From an alpha proteobacterium SCGC AAA288-N07 (GTDB lineage Bacteria; Pseudomonadota; Alphaproteobacteria; Pelagibacterales; Pelagibacteraceae): a stretch of DNA of 64,000 nt. The stretch is from assembly GCA_000513055.1 (NCBI GenBank), contig AZYB01000002.1:16585-80584 (forward strand), read 5' to 3'. Position 1 is the first letter of the stretch. Every line of letters starts with the position of its first letter. Both the position numbers and the translations under genes were made by a program. A model generated the notes under the pieces. The model did not search any database. It was not told the origin of the DNA and worked only from the letters and a program-made list of their open reading frames with translations. Of the stretch, positions 9,950 through 23,698 are shown piece by piece.

Positions 9950-10638
9950 AAAATAAAAGTAAAAAAAACAATATAATTAACTTCCCTTCCAATATATCAG
10001 AATCTGAAAGAGAAATTGAAGCTATTCTTTTTGCAGCAGAAGAGCCGCTTGATATCGAAAGTATTGAATCTAAAATTAAAAAAAAAAAAAATACTGTCAA
10101 ATTATTAGAAAAACTGAAGCTACATTATTCTAAAAGAGGAATAAATTTAGTTTGTATAGCTGGTAAATGGTCTTTTAGAACTGCTGAAAACCTTTCTGAT
10201 TTAATGTCGCAACAGAAATCAATTCAAAAAAAACTTTCAAAAGCCGCCATAGAAACGCTTGCGATTATCGTTTATCACCAACCGGTTACTAGAGCTGAAA
10301 TTGAGGAAATCAGGGGTGTATCTTTTGGGACAAACACACTTGAGATTTTATTGGAGCTAAATTGGGTTAAGCCTCACGGTAGAAGAGATGTGCCTGGTAA
10401 ACCTATACAATATGTAACAACGGAAGATTTTTTAAGTCACTTTAACTTACAAAAATTGTCAGATTTACCTAATGTTGAAGAATTAGCATCCGCTGGCTTG
10501 ATAGATAGTGGAAATATAGATTCATCAATATTTGGAACTAAAACTTTTATTAAGGAGAAACAAGAAGAAGAAAAAGAAAATAATTATTCTAACATAGACG
10601 AAATGTTAGGTGGAACCTTGGAATCCGAAGAAGAATGA
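9946..10638 (+). CDS. scpB: segregation and condensation protein B
   Basis: IEAILFAAEEPL, SKAAIETLAIIVYHQPVTRAEIEEIRGV. Confidence 0.93.
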   Translation: MKNKSKKNNIINFPSNISESEREIEAILFAAEEPLDIESIESKIKKKKNTVKLLEKLKLHYSKRGINLVCIAGKWSFRTAENLSDLMSQQKSIQKKLSKAAIETLAIIVYHQPVTRAEIEEIRGVSFGTNTLEILLELNWVKPHGRRDVPGKPIQYVTTEDFLSHFNLQKLSDLPNVEELASAGLIDSGNIDSSIFGTKTFIKEKQEEEKENNYSNIDEMLGGTLESEEE

Positions 10639-10682
10639 AAAGATTACTTTAATAAAAATTAAAAATTGTATATAAATTACTT

Positions 10683-10880
10683 ATGAGTATCGGCATTTGG
10701 CAAATTGCTATAGTAGTAGTTCTGGTGGTATTACTTTTTGGTAGAGGAAAAATCTCTAGTCTGATGGGAGATGTGGCAAAAGGAATTAAAAGCTTTAAAA
10801 AAGGTATGTCCTCCGATGTTACCGAGGATTCAGAATCTAAAAATATAACTAACGATAATTCAGATTCCAAAAAAGAATAA
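10683..10880 (+). CDS. tatA: Sec-independent translocase TatA
   Basis: [39 protein letters not shown]. Confidence 0.93.
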   Translation: MSIGIWQIAIVVVLVVLLFGRGKISSLMGDVAKGIKSFKKGMSSDVTEDSESKNITNDNSDSKKE

Positions 10881-10890
10881 ACGTTAATAA

Positions 10891-11118
10891 ATGCCACAAA
10901 TCGGCTGGTTTGAAATTCTTTTAATCGTGGTGGTGTCAATTTTGGTTATTGGACCAAAAGATTTTCCAATTATGTTAAAAAAAATTGGTTCGTGGATTAG
11001 CTCAATTAAAAAATATTTTAATGAACTTCAAAGCGAAGTTTCATTGTATGAACACGAAAATGATAAAGAGAACAATTTAAATAAAAATAAAGCTAGAGAT
11101 ACGAAAGATGAAAAATGA
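10891..11118 (+). CDS. tatB: Sec-independent translocase TatB
   Basis: GWFEILLIVVVSILVIGPKDFP; position between tatA and tatC. Confidence 0.9.
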   Translation: MPQIGWFEILLIVVVSILVIGPKDFPIMLKKIGSWISSIKKYFNELQSEVSLYEHENDKENNLNKNKARDTKDEK

Positions 11119-11873
11119 CAGTCAAAAACAAGGGAGTTTTGTTAGTCACTTAACTGAATTAAGAAAAAGAATAATTCATAGCTTCTATTTTTTAATTTGT
11201 TTTTTTATAATTAGCTTTTATTTTTCAGAAGAAATTTATAGCTTTTTGGTACAACCTTATGCTGATGCTGTTCAAAATGATAGTCAGGAACGTAGATTAA
11301 TTTTTACAGCTTTGCAGGAAACTTTCATAACTTATTTAAAAGTTTCTTTTTTTGCTGCTTTTTTTGCTTCAAGTCCATTAATTCTGATTCAAATTTGGAA
11401 ATTTGTAGCACCAGGCCTGTATGATAATGAGAGAAAAGCTTTAATGCCTTATCTTATAGTAACGCCATTATTATTTTTCCTTGGAGGTTTACTTGTTTAT
11501 TATTTGATAATGCCTTTAGCAATAAAATTTTTTCTATCTTTTGAAACAACCTTACAAGGCAACAGTTTACCAATTCAATTAGAAGCGAAGGTAAATGAAT
11601 ATCTTTCTTTAATAATGAAACTAATTTTTGCCTTCGGTATAAGTTTTCAGCTACCTGTAATCTTAAGTTTATTAGCTAGAGTAGGTTTTATTGATTCTGA
11701 GTATTTAAAAAAAAGAAGAAAATATGTTGTTGTGATTATTTTTGCAGTTGCTGCAATTTTAACGCCACCAGATCCTGTAACACAAATAGGGTTAGCAATC
11801 CCATTACTTATATTATACGAAGTATCAATATGGTCAGTAAAAATTATAGAAAAAAAAATAAAAGAAAAAGAAC

Positions 11874-11881
<8 letters not shown>
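11108..11881 (+). CDS. tatC: Sec-independent translocase TatC
   Basis: SFVSHLTELRKRI, FGISFQLPVILSLLARVG, LTPPDPVTQ. Confidence 0.95.
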
Positions 11882-13134
<1,253 letters not shown>

Positions 13135-13194
13135 TATTAAGATTGTTTATTTTTATTTAAATAGTATAAATAATTTAATTTTTAAGGAGATATA

Positions 13195-13485
13195 ATGTCT
13201 GGATCAGGATCGGGAATTACACAATTCATACCTTTAATTTTGATTTTTGTGATCTTTTACTTTTTTTTAATAAGACCACAACAAAAAAAAGCTAAGGCAC
13301 ATAAAGCAATGGTTGCCGCCTTGAAAAGAGGAGATGAAGTGATCACTTCAGGAGGCATTGTTGGTAAAGTTGAAAGAATACTAGGTGAAGATAAATTAGA
13401 ATTATTAATTTCAGAAAATGTAAATGTTCAGGTAGTTCAATCAACTATACAAACCGTGTTAAACAAGCCTAATACAAAAAAATAA
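13195..13485 (+). CDS. yajC: preprotein translocase subunit YajC
   Basis: FYFFLIRPQQKKAKAHKAMVAALKRGDEVITSGG. Confidence 0.94.
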   Translation: MSGSGSGITQFIPLILIFVIFYFFLIRPQQKKAKAHKAMVAALKRGDEVITSGGIVGKVERILGEDKLELLISENVNVQVVQSTIQTVLNKPNTKK

Positions 13486-13494
13486 CAATATTTT

Positions 13495-15051
13495 GTGTTA
13501 TATTTTTCTAAACTAAAAATAATTTTTATATATTTACTAATAATTTTTCTATCATATTTTACAATTTTAAATTTTTTATCTCCAAATTTTAAATTTCTAA
13601 ATAAAAAAATTAATCTTGGATTAGATTTACAAGGAGGTTCATATTTATTGTTAGAAGTTGATAGCAATCCAATAGTATTACAAAAACTTCAAAGTAAATT
13701 TTCTGATTTAAAGAAATATTTTAAAAATCAAAATATTGAAATCAGTGATATTAAAATTGAAAACAATCAGATCCAGTTTCAAATAGAAGACTCCTCGATA
13801 AATACTTTTATAAACGCTTTTACTAACGAAAATGACAATTCGTTAAATAATTATTTAAATCAATACAAAGCTTTTGAATTTGATCATACAATTGATAATA
13901 ACAAGATTTTTATTAATTATTCTAAGTACGGAATTATTGAAATAAAAAATTCAACAATTGATCAAGCATTAGAAATTGTCAGAAGAAGAATAGATGAGGT
14001 TGGAACTAATGAGCCAAATATTTTAAAGAGAGGTAATGAAAGAATCTTAGTTGAACTTCCAGGTTTAGATGATCCCAAAAGAATTAAAAATTTACTAGGT
14101 AAAACTGCAAATCTTTCGTTTAGATTTATAACAGATCAAGATTCAAGCGATTTTGGATCTGAAAAAATGTTTTTTGAGGATGGAATCGAGGAAGCAATAG
14201 TTAGTAAAAGAATAATATTAAGCGGAGATAATTTAATAGATGCACAACCAAGAATGGATAATCAAGCTAATCAAACTGTTGTAACTTTTTCAATGGATAG
14301 GTTGGGCACAAAAAAATTTGCAAAAGCTACAATAGATGGTGTTGGAAAAAGACTTGCTATAATACTTGATAATAAAATTATTAGTGCCCCTGTTATTAGA
14401 GAGGCAATAACTGGTGGAAATGGTCAAATATCTGGAAATTTCACTTTTCAATCTGCTACAGATTTAGCTTTATTATTAAGATCTGGTGCTCTTCCAGCAC
14501 CATTATCAATAATTGAGGAAAGAACCGTTGGTCCTGATCTTGGAAAAGATTCTATTGATGCAGGTACAATTGCTCTGATCATTGGCTTTATATTGGTAAA
14601 CATATTTATGTTATTAAGATATAAATTATTTGGTTTAATAGCTGATCTTACCCTAGTAGTTAACCTTTTTCTTTTAGTGGGTATATTAACAATTTTTGAA
14701 GCAACTCTTACATTACCTGGTATTGCCGGGATAATATTAACAGTTGGTATGGCAGTTGATGCAAATGTTTTAATATTTGAAAGAATAAAGGAAGAAATGA
14801 AGGTTGAAAAAAATAACCTTATAGCTTTTGATGGAGGTTACAAAAGAGCTAGAACAGCAGTATTAGATGCAAATATTACAACTTTAATAGCTGCTGTTAT
14901 TTTATTTTTCTTTGGCTCAGGTCCAGTCAAAGGATTTGCAATAACTCTCGGAATTGGAATTGTATCAACTTTGTTTTCCGTTTTTTATTTTGCGAGGCAT
15001 TTGACATCTGTTTATGTATCAAAAAACAAAGATAAAACTATCACATTATAA
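13495..15051 (+). CDS. secD: protein translocase subunit SecD (GTG start)
   Basis: NLGLDLQGGSYLLLEVD, RRRIDEVGTNEPNI, AVDANVLIFERIKEE. Confidence 0.96.
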   Translation: MLYFSKLKIIFIYLLIIFLSYFTILNFLSPNFKFLNKKINLGLDLQGGSYLLLEVDSNPIVLQKLQSKFSDLKKYFKNQNIEISDIKIENNQIQFQIEDSSINTFINAFTNENDNSLNNYLNQYKAFEFDHTIDNNKIFINYSKYGIIEIKNSTIDQALEIVRRRIDEVGTNEPNILKRGNERILVELPGLDDPKRIKNLLGKTANLSFRFITDQDSSDFGSEKMFFEDGIEEAIVSKRIILSGDNLIDAQPRMDNQANQTVVTFSMDRLGTKKFAKATIDGVGKRLAIILDNKIISAPVIREAITGGNGQISGNFTFQSATDLALLLRSGALPAPLSIIEERTVGPDLGKDSIDAGTIALIIGFILVNIFMLLRYKLFGLIADLTLVVNLFLLVGILTIFEATLTLPGIAGIILTVGMAVDANVLIFERIKEEMKVEKNNLIAFDGGYKRARTAVLDANITTLIAAVILFFFGSGPVKGFAITLGIGIVSTLFSVFYFARHLTSVYVSKNKDKTITL

Positions 15052-15953
15052 TGTTTAATTTAAAACCAGATATTCCTTTTATTAATTATTTTAGACTATT
15101 CAATATAATCTCATTAATATTAATTTTAATTTCCCTTGGATCAATTTTCTATAAAGGACTTAATTTTGGTGTAGATTTTAAAGGAGGCACTTTAATAGAG
15201 CTTAGAGTAGAGAATAAAGAGATAAGAATTTCTGAAGTAAGAGAAGCTTTTCTCAAAATGAATCTAGGCGATGTTAATGTCAAAAAATTTGGAAAAGAAG
15301 GTGACTATTTAATTAAATTTGAAAAAACTAAAAGCAATGATGAAAATTTTATAGAAAATATAAAAGATAAATTATTTAAAAATATGGGAGGTAATTTTAA
15401 TTTTAGGAGAGTTGAAAATGTAGGTCCTAAAGTTAGTGCCGAATTATTAAGGGCTGGCTTAATAGCGATAGTATTGTCTCTAACTGCTATGCTAATTTAT
15501 ATTTGGATCAGATTTGAATGGCAGTTTAGCTTAGGTGCAATTATAGCTTTGGTTCATGATGTAATTATTACGATTGGTTTTTTTTCTATTTTACAATTCG
15601 AAATAAACTTATCAATAATAGCAGCTGTTTTAACAATAGTGGGTTATTCTATGAATGATACAGTTGTTATTTTTGATCGAGTAAGAGAAAATTTGAAAAA
15701 ATATACATCGAAAAAAATTGAAGAAATTTCTAATCTTTCTATTAATGAAACACTTTCAAGAACTATAATAACGTCTTTAACCACTCTTCTAGCTTTACTA
15801 TCTATTTTCTTTTTTGGTGGAACAATATTGCACGGCTTTTCTTTTGCTATGATTTTGGGTGTTATTTTCGGGACTTATTCTTCAATATTTATAGCAAATC
15901 CAATACTAATAAAGCTGAAGGTTAATCAAAAGTCTGTTCTAAAAGAAGATTAA
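15051..15953 (+). CDS. secF: protein translocase subunit SecF
   Basis: GVDFKGGTLIELR, VGPKVSAELLRAG, YSMNDTVVIFDRVREN. Confidence 0.96.
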   Translation: MFNLKPDIPFINYFRLFNIISLILILISLGSIFYKGLNFGVDFKGGTLIELRVENKEIRISEVREAFLKMNLGDVNVKKFGKEGDYLIKFEKTKSNDENFIENIKDKLFKNMGGNFNFRRVENVGPKVSAELLRAGLIAIVLSLTAMLIYIWIRFEWQFSLGAIIALVHDVIITIGFFSILQFEINLSIIAAVLTIVGYSMNDTVVIFDRVRENLKKYTSKKIEEISNLSINETLSRTIITSLTTLLALLSIFFFGGTILHGFSFAMILGVIFGTYSSIFIANPILIKLKVNQKSVLKED

Positions 15954-15958
15954 ATTAA

Positions 15959-16558
15959 TTAATATAAATTTTGAGCTGCTACCATAGATAATAACATAGG
16001 TAGTGATAATAATGTATTCACTCTAGAAGCCAACACAGCTTTTTTTAACGATATAGGTTTCTCTTCAGGTGTAGCATCTACAATTCCTAGTACTTTTTTC
16101 TGATTTGGCCAAATGATAAACCAAACATTGAAAGCCATGATTAGACCCAGCCACATTCCAATACCTATAGCTGTGTTCTTTCCACCACCATTTCCTATTC
16201 CTAAAGCTAAAGCTTGATGAACATAACCATTTAAGTAAGCAACTATAAGTCCAGTCACTATTGTTGATAAAGCAGCCCACCTAAACCAGAATAGAACTGC
16301 AGGGGCTATTACCTTGGTAATAGCTGGCTTTTGTTCATCTGTAAATTTTGGCATACTTGGTATTTGAATAAAATTTAAATACCATAACAAGCCTATCCAC
16401 ATTACTCCCGAAATTACGTGAAAATATCTAAATAACCAGCTCCAGAAAAGTCTATCAAAAGATAGATCTCCACCAAAAAACAGACCCAAAAACAATAAAA
16501 CACTAATAGCAATTGATAAATGAATTGTCTTTGGTAAAGACTGAAGTATGTTAATCAT
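15959..16558 (-). CDS. urate hydroxylase PuuD-like membrane protein
   Basis: Polytopic; FRYFHVISGVMWIGLLWYLNFIQ, MAFNVWFIIWPNQKKVLG. Confidence 0.65.
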   Translation of the reverse strand: MINILQSLPKTIHLSIAISVLLFLGLFFGGDLSFDRLFWSWLFRYFHVISGVMWIGLLWYLNFIQIPSMPKFTDEQKPAITKVIAPAVLFWFRWAALSTIVTGLIVAYLNGYVHQALALGIGNGGGKNTAIGIGMWLGLIMAFNVWFIIWPNQKKVLGIVDATPEEKPISLKKAVLASRVNTLLSLPMLLSMVAAQNLY

Positions 16559-16597
16559 GATTCTTTGATAATTATACCATATCTCCGAAAGAAAAGA

Positions 16598-19474
16598 CTA
16601 TGCAATTTTCTTATAATTTTTCTTTAACATTTCCTTTAAAAAGTCACCCGTATAACTAACTTTTGAAAGGCTGATTTTTTCAGGATTGCCTTCAGCAATA
16701 ATTTCTCCTCCTTTAACACCTCCTTCAGGACCCATATCTACTATCCAATCAGCGGTCTTAATCACATCTAAATTATGTTCAATTACTATAACTGTATTAC
16801 CTAAACCAACAAAAGTTTGTAAAATTTCTAAAAGTTTTTTTATATCATGAGAATGAAGTCCAGTCGTAGGTTCATCAAGTATATACATTGTTCTTCCAGT
16901 CGAACGTTTAGATAATTCTTTTGCTAATTTAATTCTTTGAGCCTCTCCACCAGATAAGGTAGTGGCTTGTTGACCTATTTTAATATAGCCTAACCCAACT
17001 TTTTTAAGTGTAAGTAATTTTAACCTAATACTTGAGATATTTTCAAAAAAATCACAACCTTCATCAACGGTCATATTTAATATGTTTGATATATTTTTGT
17101 CTTTAAATTTTATTTCTAAGGTTTCCCTGTTATATCTACTTCCTTTACATTCATCACACGCTATATAAACATCAGGCAAAAAATGCATTTCATATGTAAT
17201 AACACCATCACCTTCGCAGGCTTCACATCTTCCACCCTTAACATTAAATGAAAATCTACCTGGCTTATAACCTCTTGTTTTTGACTCCGGCAGATTTGTA
17301 AACCAATCTCTAATTGGACCAAAAGCGCCAGTATACGTAGCAGGATTAGATCTTGGTGTCCTTCCGATCGGTGATTGATCAATATCAATGACTTTGTCTA
17401 TCATTTCAATTCCTTTATATCCTTTAAAAGGTTTAGGAATTTTACGAGATTTATTATTATTTAAAGTTAAGTTTAAAGCATTAAATAAAGTTTGTAAAAT
17501 CAGAGTAGATTTACCACTACCAGATACACCGGTAACACATGTAAAAGTTCCTAATGGAATTCTTAAATTAATATTTTTTAAATTATTTCCTGTAGCACCA
17601 GAAATTTCTAAAAACCTTCCGTTCTTTGCTGTTCTTCTAATTTTTGGAACAGGTATGCTCTTTTTTCTAGATAAATAATTTCCAGTAATACTTTTTTCGT
17701 TGTTGATAATATCTTCCAATTTCCCTTGAGCCACTACATATCCGCCATCTTTTCCAGCTTCGGGACCTAAATCGATAATATGATCAGCGCTTTCCATCGT
17801 TTCAATATCATGTTCAACTACAATAACAGTGTTTCCTAAATCTCTTAATCTCTTAAGAGCATTAATTAGTTTAATATTATCTTTTTGATGAAGACCTATA
17901 GAAGGTTCATCTAATACATATAAAACACCAGTCAAACCGGAACCAATTTGTGAAGCTAGTCTTATTCTTTGTCCCTCTCCTCCAGAAAGAGTTCCTGATT
18001 CTCTCGATAAAGATAAATAGTCTAAACCAACATTTAATAGAAAATTCAATCTTTCATTAATTTCCTTTAGTATATGTTTTGCAATTTTTTGATCTCTTTG
18101 CTCTAGTTTGTTATCTAGAGATTGAAACCATTTTTTTGCTTCAGTAATTGATTTTTTTGTTATTTCACTTATATTTTTTTTATCAATTTTTACGCAAAGA
18201 GCTTCATCTTTTAGACGTTGTCCGTTGCATCTTTCACAATTTGACTCAGTTTGATATTGAGCAATTTCTTCTCTCTTCCAGTCACTATCAGTTTCCAAAT
18301 ATCTTCTTTCTAGGTTATTAATTACACCTTCAAAAGTTTTTTTATTAGAATATTTCTCATAACCATCATCATATGTAAATTTAATTTCTTCATCATCAGA
18401 GCCATACAAAATTATTTCTTTTATTTTTTTTGATAAATTATTCCATGTTGATGTAAGAGAAAATTTATAATGCTTTGCTAATGATGATAAAGTTTGAGCA
18501 TAATATAAAGATGTACTTTTTGACCACGGCTCAATGGCTCCATCAGACAAAGTTTTTTTACCATTTGGCACGACAAGGTTTGGATCAACATTTAAATTTG
18601 CTCCAATTCCTTCACATTCTTCACAAGCACCATAAGGACTGTTAAATGAAAAAAGTCTCGGTTCAATTTCTTCTATTGTAAAACCACTTTCTGGACATGC
18701 AAATTTAGAAGAAAGAGTAATTTTTTCAATTTTTCTATATTTTTTTGGCAAAGTTTCGTTTTCATATTCAACAAAAAGAAGACCACCAGATAAATTAAGT
18801 GAAGTTTCAATGCTATCAGCTAGTCGATTTCCAAGATTTGAATTTATAACTATCCTATCCACTAAAATTGAAATTTCATGTTTGGTTTGTTTATTTAGTT
18901 CAGGAACATCATCAATATTGTATAAGGTCCCGTCTACTTTAATTTTTTGAAAACCTCTTTTTTTATAATTTAATATTTCTTTTTTATACTCTCCCTTTCT
19001 ACCCCTTACTATTGGTGAGAATAAATAAATTGTACTTTTTTTAGGAATCTCTAATATTTTGTCTACCATTTGAGAAACAGTTTGAGATTTAATTGGTTTT
19101 CCTGTGAAAGGAGAATATGGAATCCCTACTCGTGCATACAAAACTCTCATATAATCATAAATCTCTGTTACGGTAGCGACTATTGATCTTGGATTTTTTG
19201 GTGTATTTTTTTGTTCAATAGAGATTGCCGGGCTTAATCCTTCTATGAGATCGACATTTGGCTTTTTCATTTTATCTAAAAATTGCCTAGCATAAGCAGA
19301 TAAACTTTCTACATATCTTCTTTGACCCTCGGCATATACTGTATCGAATGCTAGAGATGATTTTCCTGACCCAGAAAGCCCTGTAATGACCACAAACTTG
19401 TCTTTTGGTATTTCTAGAGAAATATTCTTTAGGTTGTGTTCTTTAGCCCCTTTTATAACGATTTTTTTTATCAT
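16598..19474 (-). CDS. uvrA: excinuclease ABC subunit A
   Basis: [16 protein letters not shown], zinc-finger CxxC motifs, [24 protein letters not shown]. Confidence 0.97.
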   Translation of the reverse strand: MIKKIVIKGAKEHNLKNISLEIPKDKFVVITGLSGSGKSSLAFDTVYAEGQRRYVESLSAYARQFLDKMKKPNVDLIEGLSPAISIEQKNTPKNPRSIVATVTEIYDYMRVLYARVGIPYSPFTGKPIKSQTVSQMVDKILEIPKKSTIYLFSPIVRGRKGEYKKEILNYKKRGFQKIKVDGTLYNIDDVPELNKQTKHEISILVDRIVINSNLGNRLADSIETSLNLSGGLLFVEYENETLPKKYRKIEKITLSSKFACPESGFTIEEIEPRLFSFNSPYGACEECEGIGANLNVDPNLVVPNGKKTLSDGAIEPWSKSTSLYYAQTLSSLAKHYKFSLTSTWNNLSKKIKEIILYGSDDEEIKFTYDDGYEKYSNKKTFEGVINNLERRYLETDSDWKREEIAQYQTESNCERCNGQRLKDEALCVKIDKKNISEITKKSITEAKKWFQSLDNKLEQRDQKIAKHILKEINERLNFLLNVGLDYLSLSRESGTLSGGEGQRIRLASQIGSGLTGVLYVLDEPSIGLHQKDNIKLINALKRLRDLGNTVIVVEHDIETMESADHIIDLGPEAGKDGGYVVAQGKLEDIINNEKSITGNYLSRKKSIPVPKIRRTAKNGRFLEISGATGNNLKNINLRIPLGTFTCVTGVSGSGKSTLILQTLFNALNLTLNNNKSRKIPKPFKGYKGIEMIDKVIDIDQSPIGRTPRSNPATYTGAFGPIRDWFTNLPESKTRGYKPGRFSFNVKGGRCEACEGDGVITYEMHFLPDVYIACDECKGSRYNRETLEIKFKDKNISNILNMTVDEGCDFFENISSIRLKLLTLKKVGLGYIKIGQQATTLSGGEAQRIKLAKELSKRSTGRTMYILDEPTTGLHSHDIKKLLEILQTFVGLGNTVIVIEHNLDVIKTADWIVDMGPEGGVKGGEIIAEGNPEKISLSKVSYTGDFLKEMLKKNYKKIA

Positions 19475-19572
19475 AAATATTGCCCCATAAATCTAATGTA
19501 TTAATTTTCCAAACAAATTATGTTATATTTTAAACTTATTATAAATCAAAAAATTATATTCATTAAATAATA

Positions 19573-20031
19573 ATGTCAGGCAGTTTAAATAAAGTTTTGT
19601 TAATTGGTAGATTGGGCGCAGATCCTGAAATTAAGCAAATGGTGAATGGTAAAAATGTCGCTAGATTAAGTTTGGCAACAAGTCAGAGCTGGAAAGATAA
19701 AAATACAGGTGAAAAAAAGCAAAAAACAGAATGGCATAGAGTTGTGATTTTCAATGAAGGGTTAGTTAACGTTGTGCAGCAATATCTAAAAAAAGGTTCT
19801 CAAGTTTATATTGAAGGACAATTATCTACAAGAAAATGGAAAGATGAACAATCAGGTATAGATAAGTACTCAACTGAAGTTGTTATTCAAGGTTATAATT
19901 CATCTTTAACGATGCTAGGTGGAAGAAGTGAAATTGAAAATAATAATAAAAATATAAGTACTTTATCAAAAGATAAAGATGAAGGAACATCTGCCTCCAG
20001 TGATCTAGACGACGAGATTCCACCATTCTAG
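19573..20031 (+). CDS. ssb: single-stranded DNA-binding protein
   Basis: [26 protein letters not shown], acidic C-terminus DDEIPPF. Confidence 0.96.
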   Translation: MSGSLNKVLLIGRLGADPEIKQMVNGKNVARLSLATSQSWKDKNTGEKKQKTEWHRVVIFNEGLVNVVQQYLKKGSQVYIEGQLSTRKWKDEQSGIDKYSTEVVIQGYNSSLTMLGGRSEIENNNKNISTLSKDKDEGTSASSDLDDEIPPF

Positions 20032-20035
20032 AATT

Positions 20036-22639
20036 ATGCAAAAAACTGAGGTAATTAATAAACCAAAATATAAACCTGCTATTTTATATGATGAGATGAG
20101 CTCGTCGTATTTATCTTATGCGATGAGTGTTATTATTAGTCGAGCACTTCCAGATGTTAGGGATGGTTTGAAACCAGTTCATAGAAGAATTATTTATGCA
20201 ATGTATAAAGGTGGATTTGATTGGTCTAAATCATTTAGAAAATCGGCAAGAATAGTTGGAGATGTTATTGGTAAATATCATCCACATGGCGATCAAGCTG
20301 TTTATGATGCTTTAGTGCGTATGGTACAAGATTTTTCTATGAGCGTACCTTTAATTGATGGACAAGGAAACTTCGGATCTATTGATGGTGATGCCCCAGC
20401 AGCAATGAGATATACTGAAACTAAATTATCTAAAATTTCACAGTACCTTATAAATGATATTGAAAAAAATACTGTAGAATTTAAGAGTAATTATGATGAA
20501 ACAGAAAAAGAACCAACAGTGTTACCTTCCCAATATCCTAACTTACTAGTTAATGGTGCCGGAGGTATCGCCGTTGGTATGGCTACAAGTATTCCTCCAC
20601 ATAATTTAGGTGAAGTTATTGATGCAACAAAAGCTCTTATAGAAAATAAAGATATAACGAATAATCAATTAATGAAATTCATACCTGGGCCAGATTTTCC
20701 TACAGGAGGAAAAATAATTGGCAAAGATATAATTAAACAAGGATATAATAAAGGTAGGGGTTCTTTTAAAATTCGCGGAGATATAGAAGTAGAAACTTTA
20801 AAAAATGGAAAGGACAGGCTTATAATTAAATCAATACCTTATCAAGTAAATAAATCTATTTTAAATGAGAGAATAGCGGAGTTAGCTAGAAATAAAAAAA
20901 TAGAAGGGATTACTGATATAAGAGATGAATCAAATAGAGAAGGTATAAGAGTTGTAATTGACTTAAGAAGAAATGTTGAGCCTGAAACAATCAAAAGGCA
21001 GCTTTATAAATTTACCTCGGTAGAAAATTCTTTTGGATTTAACTCATTGGCTATTGTTGAAAATAGACCAAAAACTTTAAGTCTCAAAGAGTTTATAGGT
21101 TATTTTTTATCTTTCAGGCAAGATACTGTAATTAAAAAAACAAAATTTGATTTAAAAAAAGCTCAGGACAGAACACATATCTTAATTGGCATATCTGTGG
21201 CTGTTGAAAATTTAGACAAAGTAATAAAAATTATTAAAAATTCTACAACTCCTGAAACTGCAAAAAATAAGCTATTAGATTTAAAATGGAAAGTTATAAA
21301 AAGTTCAAAACTTATCAGATTAATTGAAAATAAAAATATTAAAAACACCTATAGCTTAAGTGAAGCACAGGTTTTGAGCATTTTAGAATTAAAACTTCAA
21401 AAATTAACTGCATTGGGAATTAATGAAATAGATACTGAAATTAAAAAATTATCCAATTTAATAATTAATTATAAAAAAATTATAAATTCTAAAAAAGAAT
21501 TAATGAATGTTATTAAAAATGAATTAAATTTAATTAAAGAAAAGTTTTCTGTTCCTAGAAGAACCAAAATCATCGATGCTAATCTCAATTATAATATTGA
21601 AGAGACCATACAAAAAGAGTCTGTAGTAATCACCATCACTCTTAAAGGATATATAAAACGTGGCCCACTAACTAGATTTAAACAACAAAAAAGAGGAGGG
21701 AAAGGTAAAACTAGCATAAAAACTAGAGACGAAGATTCCGTAGTACAGATATTTTCTGTAAATTCACATACACCTGTCTTGTTTTTTTCCACACAGGGGT
21801 TGGTTTATAAGATTAAAGCTTGGAAGATTCCAGAAGGCACGCTAGCATCAAAAGGAAAAACATTATTTAATATTTTACCTTTAAAAAACCATCAATCTAT
21901 TAGCGCCATTATGCCTTTACCAGAAAGTGAACTTGAGTGGAAAAAACTGCGCATTGTTTTTGCAACGAGCAGAGGAAAGGTAAGAAAAAATAGTTTAGAA
22001 GATTTTTTAAATATTCAATCTACAGGCAAGATTGCAATGAAATTAGATAATGATGACATAATTATTGGTGTTAAAATATGTAGAGATGACCAAGATATTA
22101 TTTTAAGTACCAAGTTAGGAAAGTGTATTCGCTTTATGTCAAAAAAATTAAGAATATTTAAAGGAAGATCTTCAAAAGGAATTAAAGGTATTCAATTACC
22201 CGAAAATGATTCGATCATTTCTTTATCTGTTGTTAATAGTATTAAAATAAATGGAAAAATGGCTAAAGATTCACTTAAAAACGGAAACATCAAGAAAAAT
22301 AAATCATCAGAAATAGCTGCGATGCAAAAATACATACTTTCAATAACAAAAAATGGTTATGGCAAAAGAACCTCTTTTTATGAATATCGAGTTACTAATA
22401 GAGGGGGAAAAGGCATTATTGGAATTAAAAATTTACCTAGAAATGGTGATGTCGCAGCATGTTTTCCAGTAGATGAAGGTGATCAAATATTAATTTCTAC
22501 TGATAAAGGTAGAATAATAAGGTGTGCTGTTAAGGAAATCAGAACAGCTGGCAGAAATACTCAAGGAGTAAGAATTTCTAAAGTTTCAGGAGATGAAACT
22601 ATTGTTTCAGCAATAAAAATTGATGATAATTTGATTTAG
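20036..22639 (+). CDS. gyrA: DNA gyrase subunit A
   Basis: [54 protein letters not shown]. Confidence 0.96.
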   Translation: MQKTEVINKPKYKPAILYDEMSSSYLSYAMSVIISRALPDVRDGLKPVHRRIIYAMYKGGFDWSKSFRKSARIVGDVIGKYHPHGDQAVYDALVRMVQDFSMSVPLIDGQGNFGSIDGDAPAAMRYTETKLSKISQYLINDIEKNTVEFKSNYDETEKEPTVLPSQYPNLLVNGAGGIAVGMATSIPPHNLGEVIDATKALIENKDITNNQLMKFIPGPDFPTGGKIIGKDIIKQGYNKGRGSFKIRGDIEVETLKNGKDRLIIKSIPYQVNKSILNERIAELARNKKIEGITDIRDESNREGIRVVIDLRRNVEPETIKRQLYKFTSVENSFGFNSLAIVENRPKTLSLKEFIGYFLSFRQDTVIKKTKFDLKKAQDRTHILIGISVAVENLDKVIKIIKNSTTPETAKNKLLDLKWKVIKSSKLIRLIENKNIKNTYSLSEAQVLSILELKLQKLTALGINEIDTEIKKLSNLIINYKKIINSKKELMNVIKNELNLIKEKFSVPRRTKIIDANLNYNIEETIQKESVVITITLKGYIKRGPLTRFKQQKRGGKGKTSIKTRDEDSVVQIFSVNSHTPVLFFSTQGLVYKIKAWKIPEGTLASKGKTLFNILPLKNHQSISAIMPLPESELEWKKLRIVFATSRGKVRKNSLEDFLNIQSTGKIAMKLDNDDIIIGVKICRDDQDIILSTKLGKCIRFMSKKLRIFKGRSSKGIKGIQLPENDSIISLSVVNSIKINGKMAKDSLKNGNIKKNKSSEIAAMQKYILSITKNGYGKRTSFYEYRVTNRGGKGIIGIKNLPRNGDVAACFPVDEGDQILISTDKGRIIRCAVKEIRTAGRNTQGVRISKVSGDETIVSAIKIDDNLI

Positions 22640-22641
22640 CA

Positions 22642-23133
22642 ATGAAAGTAGCAATTTATCCAGGCACATTTGATCCAATTACTTTTGGACATGTTGATTT
22701 GATCAAAAAAGGTTTAAAGGTTGTAGATAAAATCATCGTAGCAATTTCGAATGTTGTGCATAAAGACCATTTGTTTTCTATAGATGAAAGAAAGTTATTA
22801 ATTAAAAACGCATTATATAAAGATTTAAAAATTAATAAAAAAAAAGTAAAAATAATTTCTTTTAACACTCTTACAACTTCTTTATGTTATAAATATAAAG
22901 CTAATTTAATATTGAGAGGTTTAAGAGCTGTATCAGATTTTGAATATGAATTTCAGTTAGCTGGAATGAATAAAAAGCTTGACTATGATATTGAAACAAT
23001 CTTTTTAATGGCAGATATTAACAATCAAGTTATTTCTTCAAGTCTCGTTAAAGAAATAGCGCAATTAGGTGGAAATATGACTAAATTTACTACAAAAAGT
23101 ACTATTAAAGCTTTGAAAAGGAAATTAAGCTGA
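22642..23133 (+). CDS. coaD: phosphopantetheine adenylyltransferase
   Basis: AIYPGTFDPITFGHVDLI, ISSSLVKEIAQLGG. Confidence 0.96.
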   Translation: MKVAIYPGTFDPITFGHVDLIKKGLKVVDKIIVAISNVVHKDHLFSIDERKLLIKNALYKDLKINKKKVKIISFNTLTTSLCYKYKANLILRGLRAVSDFEYEFQLAGMNKKLDYDIETIFLMADINNQVISSSLVKEIAQLGGNMTKFTTKSTIKALKRKLS

Positions 23134-23684
23134 AAATATTTTTTTGTTTTATATTTATATTATTATTATCAACTCAATTATTCGCAGAGGAGAATATCAT
23201 GATTATGAAATTGAAAGACGGCGAAGTGAAGATTAAACTTTTTTCTGAAATTGCACCCAATCATGTGAAAAGATTTAAGACTCTTGCAGATTCACATCAA
23301 TATGATGGCGTGGTTTTTCATAGAGTAATAGATGGGTTTATGGCTCAGAGTGGCGATATAGAATTTGGAAACTCTACAAATGATAAGTTTGATTTAGCTA
23401 AAGCAGGTACCGGTGGTTCTGATTTGCCTGATTTGAAAGCTGAATTTAGTAACATTTCCCATGAAAAAGGAATCCTGTCCATGGCAAGATCAACTGATCC
23501 AAATAGTGCAAACAGTCAGTTTTTTATTTGTTTTGCTGATGCCCCTCATTTGGATAGAAATTACACAGCTTTTGGCAAAGTTATTGAGGGGATGGAATTT
23601 GTAGATAGGATTAAAAGAGGAGAGGGTTCAAGTGGATCTGTTAGTAACCCTGACAAAATTATTAGCCTAAGTAGTTTGCAGTAA
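23130..23684 (+). CDS. peptidyl-prolyl cis-trans isomerase (cyclophilin), putative exported form starting at CTG 23130 (conservative ATG start 23199)
   Basis: FHRVIDGFMAQSGD, NSQFFICFADAPHLDRNYTAFGKV; upstream in-frame LKIFFCFIFILLLSTQLFAEEN resembles a signal peptide. Confidence 0.88.
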   Translation: MKIFFCFIFILLLSTQLFAEENIMIMKLKDGEVKIKLFSEIAPNHVKRFKTLADSHQYDGVVFHRVIDGFMAQSGDIEFGNSTNDKFDLAKAGTGGSDLPDLKAEFSNISHEKGILSMARSTDPNSANSQFFICFADAPHLDRNYTAFGKVIEGMEFVDRIKRGEGSSGSVSNPDKIISLSSLQ

Positions 23685-23698
23685 TTTTCTAGTTTACC

